Assembly (NCBI GenBank): GCA_020634565.1
Contig: JACKBN010000001.1
Coordinates: forward strand, 248,001-312,000
Length of the DNA: 64,000 nt
Reading direction: 5' to 3'
DNA from: Ardenticatenaceae bacterium
Lineage (GTDB): Bacteria > Chloroflexota > Anaerolineae > Promineifilales > Promineifilaceae
Shown here: positions 36,121 to 45,331 of the stretch, one piece after another
Position numbering within the stretch: position 1 is the stretch's first letter
How the letters are laid out: each line of letters starts with the position of its first letter
Translations under genes and position numbers: made by a program
Notes under the pieces: model-generated
Database searches by the model: none
The model's input: the letters and a program-made list of their open reading frames with translations, nothing else
Told to the model about the DNA's origin: nothing

Positions 36121-37521
36121 ATGGTTGCCAGGAGACAATTCACCTTAGCCCAACGTTATATGTTTGTAAGTCTGGTGGTGATGCTGGCCGGTATGGTCGG
36201 GCTGGGCTTGTGGATTAGTCAGCAGATTGAAACGGCCGTTACCAACCGCACCGCCGCTGTCACCGCCCTTTACGTCGATAGCTACATCTCCCCCCACCTG
36301 CAAGGGCTGGCCGAAGATGAAAACAGCACCAATGTCAACGTTGACGCCCTGGAGCGCCTGCTCACCGACACCTCGCTGGGAACCCAGATCGTTTCCTTTA
36401 AAGTATGGTCACCCGATGGCGTGGTGCTGTACGCCACCAATTCGGAGCTGATCGGCCAGCAGTTTCCGCTGGAAGAAGGGCTGGCCGAAGCGTTTAACGG
36501 CGAAGTGGTCACCGAAGTGAGCGACCTGGACAAGCCGGAACAAGCGCTGGAGCGGGCCCAATTTGGCACCCTCATCGAAACTTACGCCCCCTCGCGTGAT
36601 GCCGGCAGCGACACCATCATTGCCGTTTCCGAGTTCTACCAGACATCCGAAGGATTAGAGGCAGAAATTCGCACGGCGCAGTACCGCAGCTGGCTGGTGG
36701 TGGCGGCCGTCATGATTGTGGTCTATGTGCTGTTGGCGGGCATTGTGGGCCGGGCCAGCAACACCATCGTTTCGCAGCAGGATGAGCTCAAAGCCAACGT
36801 CACCCGGCTCAATGAACTGTTGCAGCAAAACGAGATTTTAAACGGCCGTGTGCGCCGCGCTGCCGCTCGTTCCACCGCCCTCAACGAAAAAAATCTGCGC
36901 CGCATCTCAGCCGATTTGCATGATGGGCCTGCCCAGGATTTGGCGCTGGCGCTGCTGCGCCTGGAATCGCTTTCCGAAGCGATGGCAGGCGCCAAACCAG
37001 AGGTCAGCCGCGATTTCAGCACCATTCATTTGGCCACCGAATCCGCCATGGAAGAGCTGCGCACCATTTCTGCGGGCCTGCGCCTGCCCGAAATCGCCCC
37101 CATTCGCCTCACCGAAACGATTCAACGCGCCGTGCATGATTTTGAGAAGAAAACCCAATGTGCCGTGACCCTCACGCTGGGCAATCTGCCGGAAGATGCG
37201 CCGCTGCCCGTCAAAATCACAGCTTACCGGGTGCTCAAAGAATCGCTGGCCAACAGCTTCCGCCATGCGGAGGGCAAGGGGCTCACCGTCCACGCCTACA
37301 CCAACACCAACGAGCAAGAGGAGCTGGTGCTAGAAATCACCGACAGCGGCCCAGGGTTTGATCCTGAAAGCCCTGCGGTTTACAAGCGGTTGGGGCTGGT
37401 TGGCATGCGCGAGCGGGTAGAACTGCTAGGCGGCCGTTTTGAACTGCACAGTGCGCCGGGTCACGGCACCACCATTCGTGCCCTCCTGCCCCTAACCATT
37501 CCCGAGGTGGAAGATGTCTGA
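36121..37521 (+). CDS. Sensor histidine kinase, NarL/LiaS-type (HisKA_3)
   Basis: The ATG at 36121 has AGGAG six bases upstream. The 466-residue kinase has two membrane helices (about 12-33 and 190-213) around a periplasmic-side sensor of about 155 residues. The dimerisation domain has the motif ISADLHDGPAQDLALAL, whose His is phosphorylated; HDGPAQ is typical of this class. The ATPase domain has RVLKESLANSFRHAEG, ITDSGPGFDP and LVGMRERVELLGGRFEL. The stop overlaps the start of the response regulator gene by eight bases, so the two form an operon. The signal sensed is unknown. Confidence 0.93.
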   Translation: MVARRQFTLAQRYMFVSLVVMLAGMVGLGLWISQQIETAVTNRTAAVTALYVDSYISPHLQGLAEDENSTNVNVDALERLLTDTSLGTQIVSFKVWSPDGVVLYATNSELIGQQFPLEEGLAEAFNGEVVTEVSDLDKPEQALERAQFGTLIETYAPSRDAGSDTIIAVSEFYQTSEGLEAEIRTAQYRSWLVVAAVMIVVYVLLAGIVGRASNTIVSQQDELKANVTRLNELLQQNEILNGRVRRAAARSTALNEKNLRRISADLHDGPAQDLALALLRLESLSEAMAGAKPEVSRDFSTIHLATESAMEELRTISAGLRLPEIAPIRLTETIQRAVHDFEKKTQCAVTLTLGNLPEDAPLPVKITAYRVLKESLANSFRHAEGKGLTVHAYTNTNEQEELVLEITDSGPGFDPESPAVYKRLGLVGMRERVELLGGRFELHSAPGHGTTIRALLPLTIPEVEDV

Positions 37522-38161
37522 ACAAATTCGCATTCTCATTGCTGATGACCATCCCCTGTTTCGTGAAGGCGTGGCTTTGTCGCTTAGTAACGAGCCTGGC
37601 TTTACCGTCGTGGGGCAGGCTGGCTCTGGCGAAGAGGCGTTCTCGCTGGTGGGCGATTTACTGCCCGATGTGCTGCTGCTGGACGTGACCATGCCCGGTG
37701 ACGGCGGCATTGTTACCGCCGGTAAGGTGGCCACCGCCTGGCCTGTGGTACGCATTATGATGCTCACCGTCTCCGAAGATCAGGATACGCTGATGGCTGC
37801 CTTAAAAGCGGGGGCCAGAGGGTACGTGCTCAAAGGAGTCACGGCCCGCGATCTGGCAAATGCCGTGCGCGTGGTGGCTGGCGGCGACATCTACATTTCG
37901 CCGGCGCTGGCAGGCGGCATTTTGTTCGAGCTCACGGCCAACAAACAAGATGACGATCCTCTGACCACACTAACCGACCGAGAGCGCGACATCTTGGGTT
38001 TGGTGGCGGAAGGTTTAACCAATCGGGAAATTGGGGATCATTTGCACCTGGCAGAAAAAACAATCAAGCATTACATGACCAATGTGCTGCAAAAATTGCA
38101 CGTGCGCAGCCGGGTAGAAGCGGCGCTGTTGGCCCAAAAGCACGGCCTGGCCAAAGATTAG
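37514..38161 (+). CDS. NarL/FixJ-type response regulator
   Basis: The 215-residue regulator has a receiver with RILIADDHPLFREGVALSL, phospho-Asp in DVLLLDVTMPGDGG, and YVLKGVTARDL, then a LuxR-type helix-turn-helix with LTDRERDILGLVAEGLTNRE and VLQKLHVRSRVEAALLAQ. It overlaps the kinase gene and is its partner. Its end overlaps the convergent AraC-type gene by four bases. Family knowledge: phosphorylation triggers dimerisation and DNA binding. Target genes cannot be told from this window. Confidence 0.94.
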   Translation: MSEQIRILIADDHPLFREGVALSLSNEPGFTVVGQAGSGEEAFSLVGDLLPDVLLLDVTMPGDGGIVTAGKVATAWPVVRIMMLTVSEDQDTLMAALKAGARGYVLKGVTARDLANAVRVVAGGDIYISPALAGGILFELTANKQDDDPLTTLTDRERDILGLVAEGLTNREIGDHLHLAEKTIKHYMTNVLQKLHVRSRVEAALLAQKHGLAKD

Positions 38162-38991
38162 CTGCTGGAGTCTGTACTTTTTAACTGGCGATCAAAATCG
38201 GCTGGGGTCACGTCCATGATTTGTTTGAACACGCGATAAAATTGGGCGTAGCTGCCAAAACCAGCCTCCATCGCGGTGTCTAACATGGTTTTGTTACGGC
38301 CGTTCTCGTAAAGCTCCAAAAATCGTTCCAGACGACACTTATTCCGAAAATCAGTCAGCGACATCTCGATTTGCTGCTTAAACAACCGGCTCAGGCGATG
38401 CGGGCTGAGGCCCACAGTTTGCGCCAGCGAGATCAAATCATCTCCCTCCAGGCCGCCATTGATGAGGCGGGCTGCCTGATCAACAGCCGGATGCACGTTG
38501 GCCCCAATCGCCACCAGCCGCGCCTGCTGGTACAAAAACCAGGCCGTGTGCAGCAAATACCCCAGGCCAATGTTGAAATACGAGAGTTGATCCTGAACGG
38601 CCGTAATTTCCTCACACTGCTGCCATAATTTTTTCGCCTGCTTTTCGGTGAGATAGCGGCAAAAATTCCCCGGTGGATTTTCTTCAAGCAGCAGCTTGCA
38701 CCCTTCATCCACACAAATTTGTGCCAGAAAATCGGGCTTGATCAGCAAAATCCACATGGCAAAATCGGGCGATTGTTCCAACAGGATATGGTTCTGGCCA
38801 GGAAAGAGCCACAGGATGGAATGGGGCGCAATTTCCGTTTTACGGCCGTCTATCAAATAAGCGCCATGTCCGCGCACCACCAGGTTGCATTCCAATTCCT
38901 CATGATGATGGGCGCGAATAGGATACGGCCGTCTGTCATAAAACCACAACGCCCCAGAATGATTTGTTGGTAACAGCAGTTTCTGCTTCAT
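38158..38991 (-). CDS. AraC-family transcription regulator
   Basis: The start at 38991 (MKQKLLLPTNHSG) fits family length; a longer frame runs into the divergent promoter region. No ribosome site is clear, so the message may be leaderless. The 277-residue protein has an N-terminal cupin-like sugar-sensing domain with YPIRAHHHEELECNLVVRG and a C-terminal pair of helix-turn-helix motifs, VGLSPHRLSRLFKQQIEMSL and GFGSYAQFYRVFKQIMDVTP. It diverges from a dioxygenase, fucosidase and rhamnosidase genes on the other strand and is their likely activator. Confidence 0.9.
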   Translation of the reverse strand: MKQKLLLPTNHSGALWFYDRRPYPIRAHHHEELECNLVVRGHGAYLIDGRKTEIAPHSILWLFPGQNHILLEQSPDFAMWILLIKPDFLAQICVDEGCKLLLEENPPGNFCRYLTEKQAKKLWQQCEEITAVQDQLSYFNIGLGYLLHTAWFLYQQARLVAIGANVHPAVDQAARLINGGLEGDDLISLAQTVGLSPHRLSRLFKQQIEMSLTDFRNKCRLERFLELYENGRNKTMLDTAMEAGFGSYAQFYRVFKQIMDVTPADFDRQLKSTDSSS

Positions 38992-38999
38992 CGACAAAA

Positions 39000-39055
39000 T
39001 ATGATAACAGTTCAGTATGATATGAGAAGTTTCAGCCAAAATTGTAGCATATAAT
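39000..39055 (+). promoter_or_regulatory. Candidate AraC-type operator and promoter
   Basis: Two direct repeats TATGATA (39000-39006 and 39016-39022) are 16 bases apart, a layout used by AraC-family activators that bind adjacent turns. A TATAAT (39050-39055) follows, about 118 bases upstream of the dioxygenase gene, with no good -35, as expected of an activated promoter. The repeats also cover the start of the AraC gene itself. Confidence 0.45.
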
Positions 39056-39172
39056 AAGAACATCACCGACAGCCAAGTTCTACTGGAGCACCTACAAACA
39101 ACCCGATTCGCTGCCCCAAATAACTTGAGCAAAAAAGTCTGTCCACCCTTATACCCACAAGGAGAATTGAGC

Positions 39173-39937
39173 ATGAAGATCGCCCCAGAACAGCTTGAAC
39201 AGTTTCGCAAAGATGGCTACTTTATCTTGGAACGCGTCATTCCCGAGGATGCCCTCGAAGGTTTGCGCAATGAATGCCAGCAATACATTGCCAAATTTGA
39301 TGCCGAAATGGAAGCCAAAGGTTTGGAAAAAGACGGCATCAACCATTATAAAAAGCGGTACTTCATCGCCAACCGTGGCCTGGAAAACCCCGTCATCACC
39401 AACTTTTTGTTTAGCGATCTCATGTACCAGGTAACCAGCGCCGTGCTGGGTGAAGAGGTTTACCTCTTCAACGAGCAGTACGTCGTCAAAGCCGCCGACA
39501 AGCAAAGCGCCTTCGCCTGGCATCAGGATTCCGGCTACATTGGCCACTACCACAAACCATACCTTTCCTGCTGGTGCGCCCTGGATGACATGACCGAAGA
39601 AAACGGCACCATTTCTGTGCTGCCGCACGAACGGGCCGGCATCGAACCAGAAGATCTCATCGACCACGAACAGTCAGAAATCACCAACGACAAGATCGGC
39701 TACAAAGGTGATGATCCCGGCATTCTTGCTCTGGTTCCGGCGGGCAGCATCGTTGTCTTTTCCAGCCGCACCCTGCACCGCAGCGGCCCCAACAAAACCG
39801 ACAAAATGCGCCGCAGCTACCTGGTGCAATACTCCAAAGAGCCAATCTTGAAGAAAGATGGTTCTGGTTACTGGTCACAAGCGGTCCCCTTTGTAAGAGG
39901 CGGGCAAAAGCTGAATCCCGTTGCCGAAATGGCCTAA
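39173..39937 (+). CDS. Phytanoyl-CoA dioxygenase (PhyH) family Fe(II)/2-oxoglutarate oxygenase
   Basis: The start follows AAGGAGAATTGAGC. The 254-residue protein opens with LEQFRKDGYFILERVIPEDA, typical of PhyH proteins. The iron triad is visible: FAWHQDSGYIGH supplies His and Asp at about residue 115, and SRTLHRSGPN supplies the distal His; MRRSYLVQY carries the Arg that binds 2-oxoglutarate. It has no signal peptide. It is followed by a hairpin terminator and then the fucosidase gene, and faces an AraC regulator. In such a setting it may hydroxylate or dealkylate a modified sugar or aglycone, but the substrate is unknown. Confidence 0.87.
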   Translation: MKIAPEQLEQFRKDGYFILERVIPEDALEGLRNECQQYIAKFDAEMEAKGLEKDGINHYKKRYFIANRGLENPVITNFLFSDLMYQVTSAVLGEEVYLFNEQYVVKAADKQSAFAWHQDSGYIGHYHKPYLSCWCALDDMTEENGTISVLPHERAGIEPEDLIDHEQSEITNDKIGYKGDDPGILALVPAGSIVVFSSRTLHRSGPNKTDKMRRSYLVQYSKEPILKKDGSGYWSQAVPFVRGGQKLNPVAEMA

Positions 39938-39970
39938 TGTAGCTAACCGCGAAAACTAAATAATTTTGCA

Positions 39971-40012
39971 AGCAACCTGCACCGTTACCCTCGTAAACTG
40001 GTGCAGGTTGCT
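39971..40012 (+). terminator. Terminator or attenuator after the dioxygenase gene
   Basis: A perfect 13-bp stem (AGCAACCTGCACC with GGTGCAGGTTGCT) with a 16-base loop lies 34 bases after the stop codon. Only three T follow, so read-through to the fucosidase gene is likely in part. Confidence 0.65.
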
Positions 40013-40097
40013 TTAAACTAGGAGGAAAAGGAGCCACTTCTCACAAAAAAACAGGATGTAAAATCGCAGAATAGCCCACTGAGGAGAAAATTTTACC

Positions 40098-41555
40098 GTG
40101 AGCCAAACCACCCCCCAACAAGTTTACCAACCCACCTTAGCCTCCGTACAACAGCATCCCCTGCCCGACTGGTACCAAGACGCCAAGTTTGGCATTTTTA
40201 TCCATTGGACCATTTCCAGCGTGCCTGCCTATGCGCCCACCGGCCTGGGCGACATCAGCGACATCTTTGCCAAAGGAACTGAAGCTTACGGCTACACGAA
40301 TCAGCCCTATGCCGAATGGTACCAAAACAGCCTGCGCATCAAAGGCAGCCCCGCCTACAACTATCACCGCGAAACATACGGTGAGGATTATCCGTACGAA
40401 AATTTTGCCCCAATCTTCAACGAAGCAAGCCAGCAGTGGGACCCGGACGCCTGGGCCGATCTTTTCAACCAGGCGGGCGCGCGCTATGCGGTACTGGTCA
40501 CCAAACACCACGATGGCTTTTTGCTGTGGGACAGCCAATATCCCAATCCATTCCTGCCCAACTATCGCACCACGCGAGACGTTACCGGGGAATTAACAGC
40601 AAGCATCAAGGCCCAAGGCATGAAGATGGGCTTCTATTATTCCAGCCCTCTGGATTGGACCTTCACGACCGAGCCAATTTTGGGATTTGCGGACTTGTTC
40701 TCCACCGGACCAACCAGCCAGGAATATTTGGATTATGTGGAAAACCATTGGCAAGAGCTGATCGATCGGTATGAGCCAGATATGTTGTGGAGCGACATTG
40801 CCTATCCGCCGCACGGCGATTTGGCGAAGCTCTTTGCCTATTTTTACAATCAAATCCCAGACGGCGTAGTGAACGATCGCTGGTTCCAACTGCCCCTCCA
40901 TCTGCTTAAGCCAGAGAATAGGGCTGCCCTAGAACATTTGATTGACCAACAAATGAATGGCGGCGGCACTACCCTGCCCGTTGTGCCCCACTGCGATTTT
41001 CGGACGGTAGAATACAGTAATTTGGAGACGCAAGCGCCGTTTAAATGGGAATCGGTGCGGGGCATCGGCAATTCATTTACCTACAACAAGTTTGAGCAGC
41101 CAGAGGATTATCTCACCGCACCGGAACTGATCCGCATGTTGGTGGATATTGTCAGCAAAAACGGGAATTTGCTGCTTAACGTGGGACCACGACCCGATGG
41201 CAGCATCCCCGCACCCCAAGTTGAGGCGCTGCAGGGCATCGGGCGCTGGCTGGCGGTGAATGAGGAGGCGATTTATGGCACACGGCCGTTTTCCCGCCCA
41301 GGTGATAGTTTAGCCGACGGTGCCAAAGTGGCTTACACCGCCAAGGGGGATGCGCTCTACATTACTTTGCTGCAACCACCGCAGGGTACACTCCAGTTAC
41401 CCGACCTGCCAATCGCGGCAGGAGGCGCGTTAACCTTGCTGGGCAGCAACCAACCTGTCGCCTGGCAAAAAGAAGGACAAGACGTCCTGATCACCTTACC
41501 CGATAACCTGGACTGGGAAGCAATCCCCGTCCTGCGCCTGGAGATGACAAAGTAG
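40098..41555 (+). CDS. Alpha-L-fucosidase, glycoside hydrolase family 29
   Basis: The GTG start follows GGAGAAAATTTTACC. The 485-residue enzyme begins WYQDAKFGIFIHWTISSVP, the GH29 opening, and has RYAVLVTKHHDGFLLWDSQY. The nucleophile is the Asp in DMLWSDIAYPPHGD at about residue 230. It continues with SKNGNLLLNVGPRPDGSIP, a GH29 hallmark, and a C-terminal beta-sandwich. No signal peptide is present, so it acts on imported fucosides. The stop is two bases from the start of the rhamnosidase gene, and the two are certainly co-translated. It probably removes terminal fucose from plant or bacterial oligosaccharides. Confidence 0.93.
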   Translation: MSQTTPQQVYQPTLASVQQHPLPDWYQDAKFGIFIHWTISSVPAYAPTGLGDISDIFAKGTEAYGYTNQPYAEWYQNSLRIKGSPAYNYHRETYGEDYPYENFAPIFNEASQQWDPDAWADLFNQAGARYAVLVTKHHDGFLLWDSQYPNPFLPNYRTTRDVTGELTASIKAQGMKMGFYYSSPLDWTFTTEPILGFADLFSTGPTSQEYLDYVENHWQELIDRYEPDMLWSDIAYPPHGDLAKLFAYFYNQIPDGVVNDRWFQLPLHLLKPENRAALEHLIDQQMNGGGTTLPVVPHCDFRTVEYSNLETQAPFKWESVRGIGNSFTYNKFEQPEDYLTAPELIRMLVDIVSKNGNLLLNVGPRPDGSIPAPQVEALQGIGRWLAVNEEAIYGTRPFSRPGDSLADGAKVAYTAKGDALYITLLQPPQGTLQLPDLPIAAGGALTLLGSNQPVAWQKEGQDVLITLPDNLDWEAIPVLRLEMTK

Positions 41556-41557
41556 CC

Positions 41558-44389
41558 ATGACCACTCCTGAAAACCCTACGGCCGTTGGCACCGTGACCC
41601 GGCTCCGTTTTGAACATTTGCGTGAACCGTTGGGCATTGGCACCGGCACGCCGCGCCTTTCCTGGCAAGTAGAGACAAAAGTCGATGGCTGGCTCCAGGC
41701 AGCCTATGAAATTGAAGCGTATGCGGCAGACGGCCGTTTCCTAAGCAGCACCGGTCGCGTGGAATCCGATGAATCTGTGTTGGTAACTTGGCCCTTTGCC
41801 CCGCTGACCTCACGTGAGCAGCGGCAACTGCGCGTGCGCGCTTGGGATGCAGCGGGCAACTGTTGCGACTGGAGTGCCCTTACCCCGGTTGAAGTTGGAC
41901 TGCTAGTCCCAACCGATTGGCAAGCCCAGTTCATCACGCCCGCCGGAGAAGTAAACCCCACCGCCGCACCAACTCCACTGCTGCGACGGCCGTTTACCCT
42001 CACCGCCCCCATCCACCAAGCCCGCCTCTACATCACCGCCCTCGGCGTGTACGAAGCAGAAATCAACGGCCAGCGCGTCGGCGACCATCTGCTCGCGCCT
42101 GGCTGGACCGATTACCCCAACCGCCTGCGCTACCAAACGTTTGACGTGACGACGCTGTTGCAAGAGGGCGAAAATGTAGTCGGTGCCATGCTTGGAGATG
42201 GCTGGTTCCACGGCCGTTTTGGCTTTGGCGGTGGTCGGCGGCACATTTACGGCGATCGGCTGGCGCTGCTGGCCCAGCTAGAAGTCACCCATGCAGACGG
42301 CACCGTCACCCGCATTCTCTCCGATGAAAGCTGGCGCACCGCCGCAGGGCCAATTGTGAGCAGCGACATTTACGACGGCGAAACCTACGACGCCCGCCAA
42401 GAACAGATGGGTTGGTCAACGGCCGTTTTCAACGACAGCCATTGGCAAGATGTGCAAACGGTAGCGTGGGATTTGGCCACCCTCATCGCCCCCCAAGGCC
42501 CGCCCGTGCGTCGCACACAAATCGTGCCGCCGGTTGCCATCACGCAGTCGCCCTCGGGCAAAACGATTGTGGATTTTGGCCAAAATCTGGTGGGCTGGCT
42601 GCGCCTCACCGTGCAGGGGTCTGCGGGCACCACCATCACCCTGCGCCACGCCGAAGTGCTGGAAGATGGCGAACTGTGCGTACGGCCGTTGCGCACCGCC
42701 CTGGCCACCAACACCTACATCCTCAAAGGCGCGGGCCGCGAAACCTGGGAGCCTCGCTTCACCTTCCACGGCTTCCGCTATGCCGAAGTGACCGGCTGGC
42801 CCGGCGAATTAACGCCAGAGGCAATACAGGCCATCGTTTGCCACACAGATTTGGAGCGCACCGGCTGGTTTGAATGCTCAGATCCACTGCTGAACCGGCT
42901 CCATGAAAACACCGTCTGGAGCATGCGCGGCAACTTCCTCGATGTGCCCACCGACTGCCCGCAGCGGGATGAGCGCATGGGCTGGACCGGCGACATTCAG
43001 GTCTTCACGCCCACCGCTGCCTTCCTCTACGATGTGGCCGGATTTCTCACCTCCTGGCTGGGCGATCTGGCTGCGGAGCAAGGCAAAACGGGCGGCATCG
43101 TGCCCTTTGTGGTGCCCAACATTTTGCCCGGCACGCCGCCACCCACCGCCGCTTGGGGCGATGCGGCCGTTTTTGTGCCCTGGGTTCTCTACCAACGGTA
43201 TGGCGACCGCCAACTTTTGGCAGACCAGTTCGAGAGTATGCGCAGTTGGGTAGACGTCGTCGCCACAGCCGCTGGCGCGGATCATCTCTGGGACACAGGC
43301 TTCCAATTTGGCGACTGGCTGGACCCGACCGCCCCACCCGAAAGCCCCGGCGCGGCCCGCACGCCCAGCTTCATCATCGCCACCGCCTACCTGGCCCGCT
43401 CAGCAGAACTGTTGGGCCAGACGGCGGGCATTCTGGGCAAAACAGACGTGCAGGCGCACTATCTTGACCTGGCCCAGACGGTACGCGCCGCGTTTAACCA
43501 ACAATACGTCACGCCCGCAGGCTGGCTGCTCAGCGATTCGGCTACCGCTTACGCCCTGGCACTGCAATTTGCGCTGCTGCCCGACGCAACCCAGCGCCAG
43601 CAAGCAGGGCAGCGTCTGGCCTCCGTGGTGCGGGCCAATGGATACCGCATCAGCACCGGCTTTGTGGGCACGCCGCTCATTTGTGATGCGCTGTGCTCGG
43701 TGGGCTTGGTCGATGTGGCTTACCGGCTGCTGCTTACGCGGGAATGCCCCTCCTGGCTGTACCCGGTCACAATGGGCGCCACTACCATCTGGGAACGTTG
43801 GGATAGTCTGCTGCCGGATGGCTCGGTAAATCCAGGCAAGATGACCTCCTTCAACCATTACGCGCTCGGGGCCGTGGCCGATTGGATGCACCGCACCATT
43901 GGCGGCCTGGCTCCGGCGGCACCCGGCTATCGCCACCTGACCATGCAGCCGCAGCCCGGCGGTGGACTGACGCAAGCATCTACACGCCATCAAACGCCGT
44001 ATGGCCTGGCATCTTGCTCATGGAAAATCGAGACGGGGCAAATTACGGTTGAGGTAGAAGTGCCGCCCAATAGCACGGCCGAAATCGTGCTGCCGGGGCA
44101 AACGGAAACGGTGCAGGTGAAAGCGGGCAAGCACCGTTGGCAGTATGCGTATGAGGCCGCGGGTGGGAAACGGCCGTTTCTCACCGTAGACAGCCTGGTG
44201 GGTGATTTAATTGACGACCCCGAGGCCGGGCCACTGGCCATTGCCGCCATCCGTCAACACGGCACAGAGCTGGCTGACCAGATGTTTGCCCAGGAAACGC
44301 TTTCCGTCCGGGAAGCGGTCTCGTTTTTGCCCAAAAGTGACAAAATCATTGCCTCCATTGCCGAACTGCTCGCCTCGTTGGAGAGATAA
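41558..44389 (+). CDS. Alpha-L-rhamnosidase, glycoside hydrolase family 78
   Basis: The 943-residue protein has the GH78 layout: an N-terminal Bac_rhamnosid_N beta-sandwich with LRFEHLREPLGIGTGTPRLS and LYITALGVYEAEINGQRVGD, further beta domains, and an (alpha/alpha)6 barrel. The general acid is the Glu in VPTDCPQRDERMGWTGDIQ at about residue 470; the general base Glu lies in TTIWERWDSLLPDG at about 745. The last 70 residues after the usual C-terminal beta-domain (from FLTVDSLVGDLIDDPEAG) form an extra helical segment seen in some Chloroflexota and Firmicutes homologs. No signal peptide is present. It is the last gene of the operon, closed by a strong terminator. Confidence 0.93.
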   Translation: MTTPENPTAVGTVTRLRFEHLREPLGIGTGTPRLSWQVETKVDGWLQAAYEIEAYAADGRFLSSTGRVESDESVLVTWPFAPLTSREQRQLRVRAWDAAGNCCDWSALTPVEVGLLVPTDWQAQFITPAGEVNPTAAPTPLLRRPFTLTAPIHQARLYITALGVYEAEINGQRVGDHLLAPGWTDYPNRLRYQTFDVTTLLQEGENVVGAMLGDGWFHGRFGFGGGRRHIYGDRLALLAQLEVTHADGTVTRILSDESWRTAAGPIVSSDIYDGETYDARQEQMGWSTAVFNDSHWQDVQTVAWDLATLIAPQGPPVRRTQIVPPVAITQSPSGKTIVDFGQNLVGWLRLTVQGSAGTTITLRHAEVLEDGELCVRPLRTALATNTYILKGAGRETWEPRFTFHGFRYAEVTGWPGELTPEAIQAIVCHTDLERTGWFECSDPLLNRLHENTVWSMRGNFLDVPTDCPQRDERMGWTGDIQVFTPTAAFLYDVAGFLTSWLGDLAAEQGKTGGIVPFVVPNILPGTPPPTAAWGDAAVFVPWVLYQRYGDRQLLADQFESMRSWVDVVATAAGADHLWDTGFQFGDWLDPTAPPESPGAARTPSFIIATAYLARSAELLGQTAGILGKTDVQAHYLDLAQTVRAAFNQQYVTPAGWLLSDSATAYALALQFALLPDATQRQQAGQRLASVVRANGYRISTGFVGTPLICDALCSVGLVDVAYRLLLTRECPSWLYPVTMGATTIWERWDSLLPDGSVNPGKMTSFNHYALGAVADWMHRTIGGLAPAAPGYRHLTMQPQPGGGLTQASTRHQTPYGLASCSWKIETGQITVEVEVPPNSTAEIVLPGQTETVQVKAGKHRWQYAYEAAGGKRPFLTVDSLVGDLIDDPEAGPLAIAAIRQHGTELADQMFAQETLSVREAVSFLPKSDKIIASIAELLASLER

Positions 44390-44411
44390 TTTCGCCATTC
44401 AAATGGAAAAC

Positions 44412-44452
44412 ATAAAAGGCGGACACTGCTTGGGGCAATGTCCGCCTTTTAT
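44412..44452. terminator. Bidirectional intrinsic terminator
   Basis: A perfect 14-bp stem built on AAAAGGCGGACA and TGTCCGCCTTTT with a 13-base loop lies between the convergent rhamnosidase and corrinoid-protein genes. The A-run and T-run flanks make it work in both directions. Confidence 0.9.
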
Positions 44453-44561
44453 ATCTTTTGGAGTTACACAATTTGCGCTGTAGCCCGTCTTCTGACCGAG
44501 CCAGATAGGTGGCACGGCGAGACGCCGGCCACAGCGACTGCGTATGTTTCAGATTTTTGGC

Positions 44562-45194
44562 TTACGCCAACAAAGCTTTAGCGACCGTCACCGCCTGACT
44601 GGCATCCCCAGCATAACCATCGACGCCGATGTGCTTGGCAAATTCTTCGGTAACGGGCGCACCACCCACCATGATTTTGGCCTTGTGGCGCAGCCCGGCC
44701 GCTTCAATTGCCTTGACCGTTTTTTCCATGCTCACCATCGTCGTTGTGAGCAGCGCCGACATGCCCAAAATGTCTACCTCGCCTTGCAGCGCTTCAATAA
44801 ACTTTTCGGGGGCCACATCCACGCCCAAATCCACAATCTCAAAGCCTGCGCCTTCCAACATCATGCCCACCAGGTTCTTGCCGATGTCGTGCATGTCTCC
44901 CTGCACGGTGCCCAGCACCACTTTGCCCGCCGGTTCGATGCCCGATTTGACGAGATACGGCCGTAACAACTCCAACCCCGCCTTCATGGCCCGCGCTGCT
45001 ACCAACATTTCCGGCACAAAGATTTCAGTCTCTTCAAACAGGCGTCCTACCTCATCCATGGCCGCAATCATGCCATCATTGAGGATTTCTTTCGGGGAAA
45101 GCCCATCCGCCAGAGCGGCTTTGACGCTCTCAACCGTGCCATTTTTGTCGCCGTCAATTATCGCATCGTAAATATCGTCCAGGTGATCCATCAT
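44562..45194 (-). CDS. Corrinoid (cobalamin-binding) methyltransferase protein
   Basis: The 210-residue protein has a helical B12-binding-2 cap (1-85, IYDAIIDGDKNGTVESVKAA) and a Rossmann-type cobalamin domain with GTVQGDMHDIGKNLVGMML, whose His is the lower cobalt ligand. The later GMSALLTTTMVSM and KIMVGGAPVTEEFA motifs complete the site. It is the MtaC/MtbC/MttC type: a carrier of a methyl group between two methyltransferases. No substrate methyltransferase or activase gene is next to it. The only candidate partner in the window is the UroD-like gene in the same operon region. It starts after GGAG, with a second ATG adjacent. Confidence 0.9.
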   Translation of the reverse strand: MMDHLDDIYDAIIDGDKNGTVESVKAALADGLSPKEILNDGMIAAMDEVGRLFEETEIFVPEMLVAARAMKAGLELLRPYLVKSGIEPAGKVVLGTVQGDMHDIGKNLVGMMLEGAGFEIVDLGVDVAPEKFIEALQGEVDILGMSALLTTTMVSMEKTVKAIEAAGLRHKAKIMVGGAPVTEEFAKHIGVDGYAGDASQAVTVAKALLA

Positions 45195-45237
45195 TCATCT
45201 CCATCAATCATTTAGATTTTTTGTTTAGGGCTTCTGC

Positions 45238-45298
45238 AGATTGGACCAATTTCAGTCGGTAACAGTTCACGAACTATGCCAGTAAATTGGTCCAATCT
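45238..45298. repeat. Long-loop inverted repeat, family member 1
   Basis: A perfect 15-bp stem (AGATTGGACCAATTT with AAATTGGTCCAATCT) encloses a 31-base loop in the gap between the corrinoid-protein and apiosidase-like genes. The same GATTGGACCA end recurs in an inverted repeat near 58.0 kb. The loops differ in sequence. Confidence 0.65.
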
Positions 45299-45331
45299 TT
45301 ACGCCAGTTGCAACAATCATTTCGTTAATAA

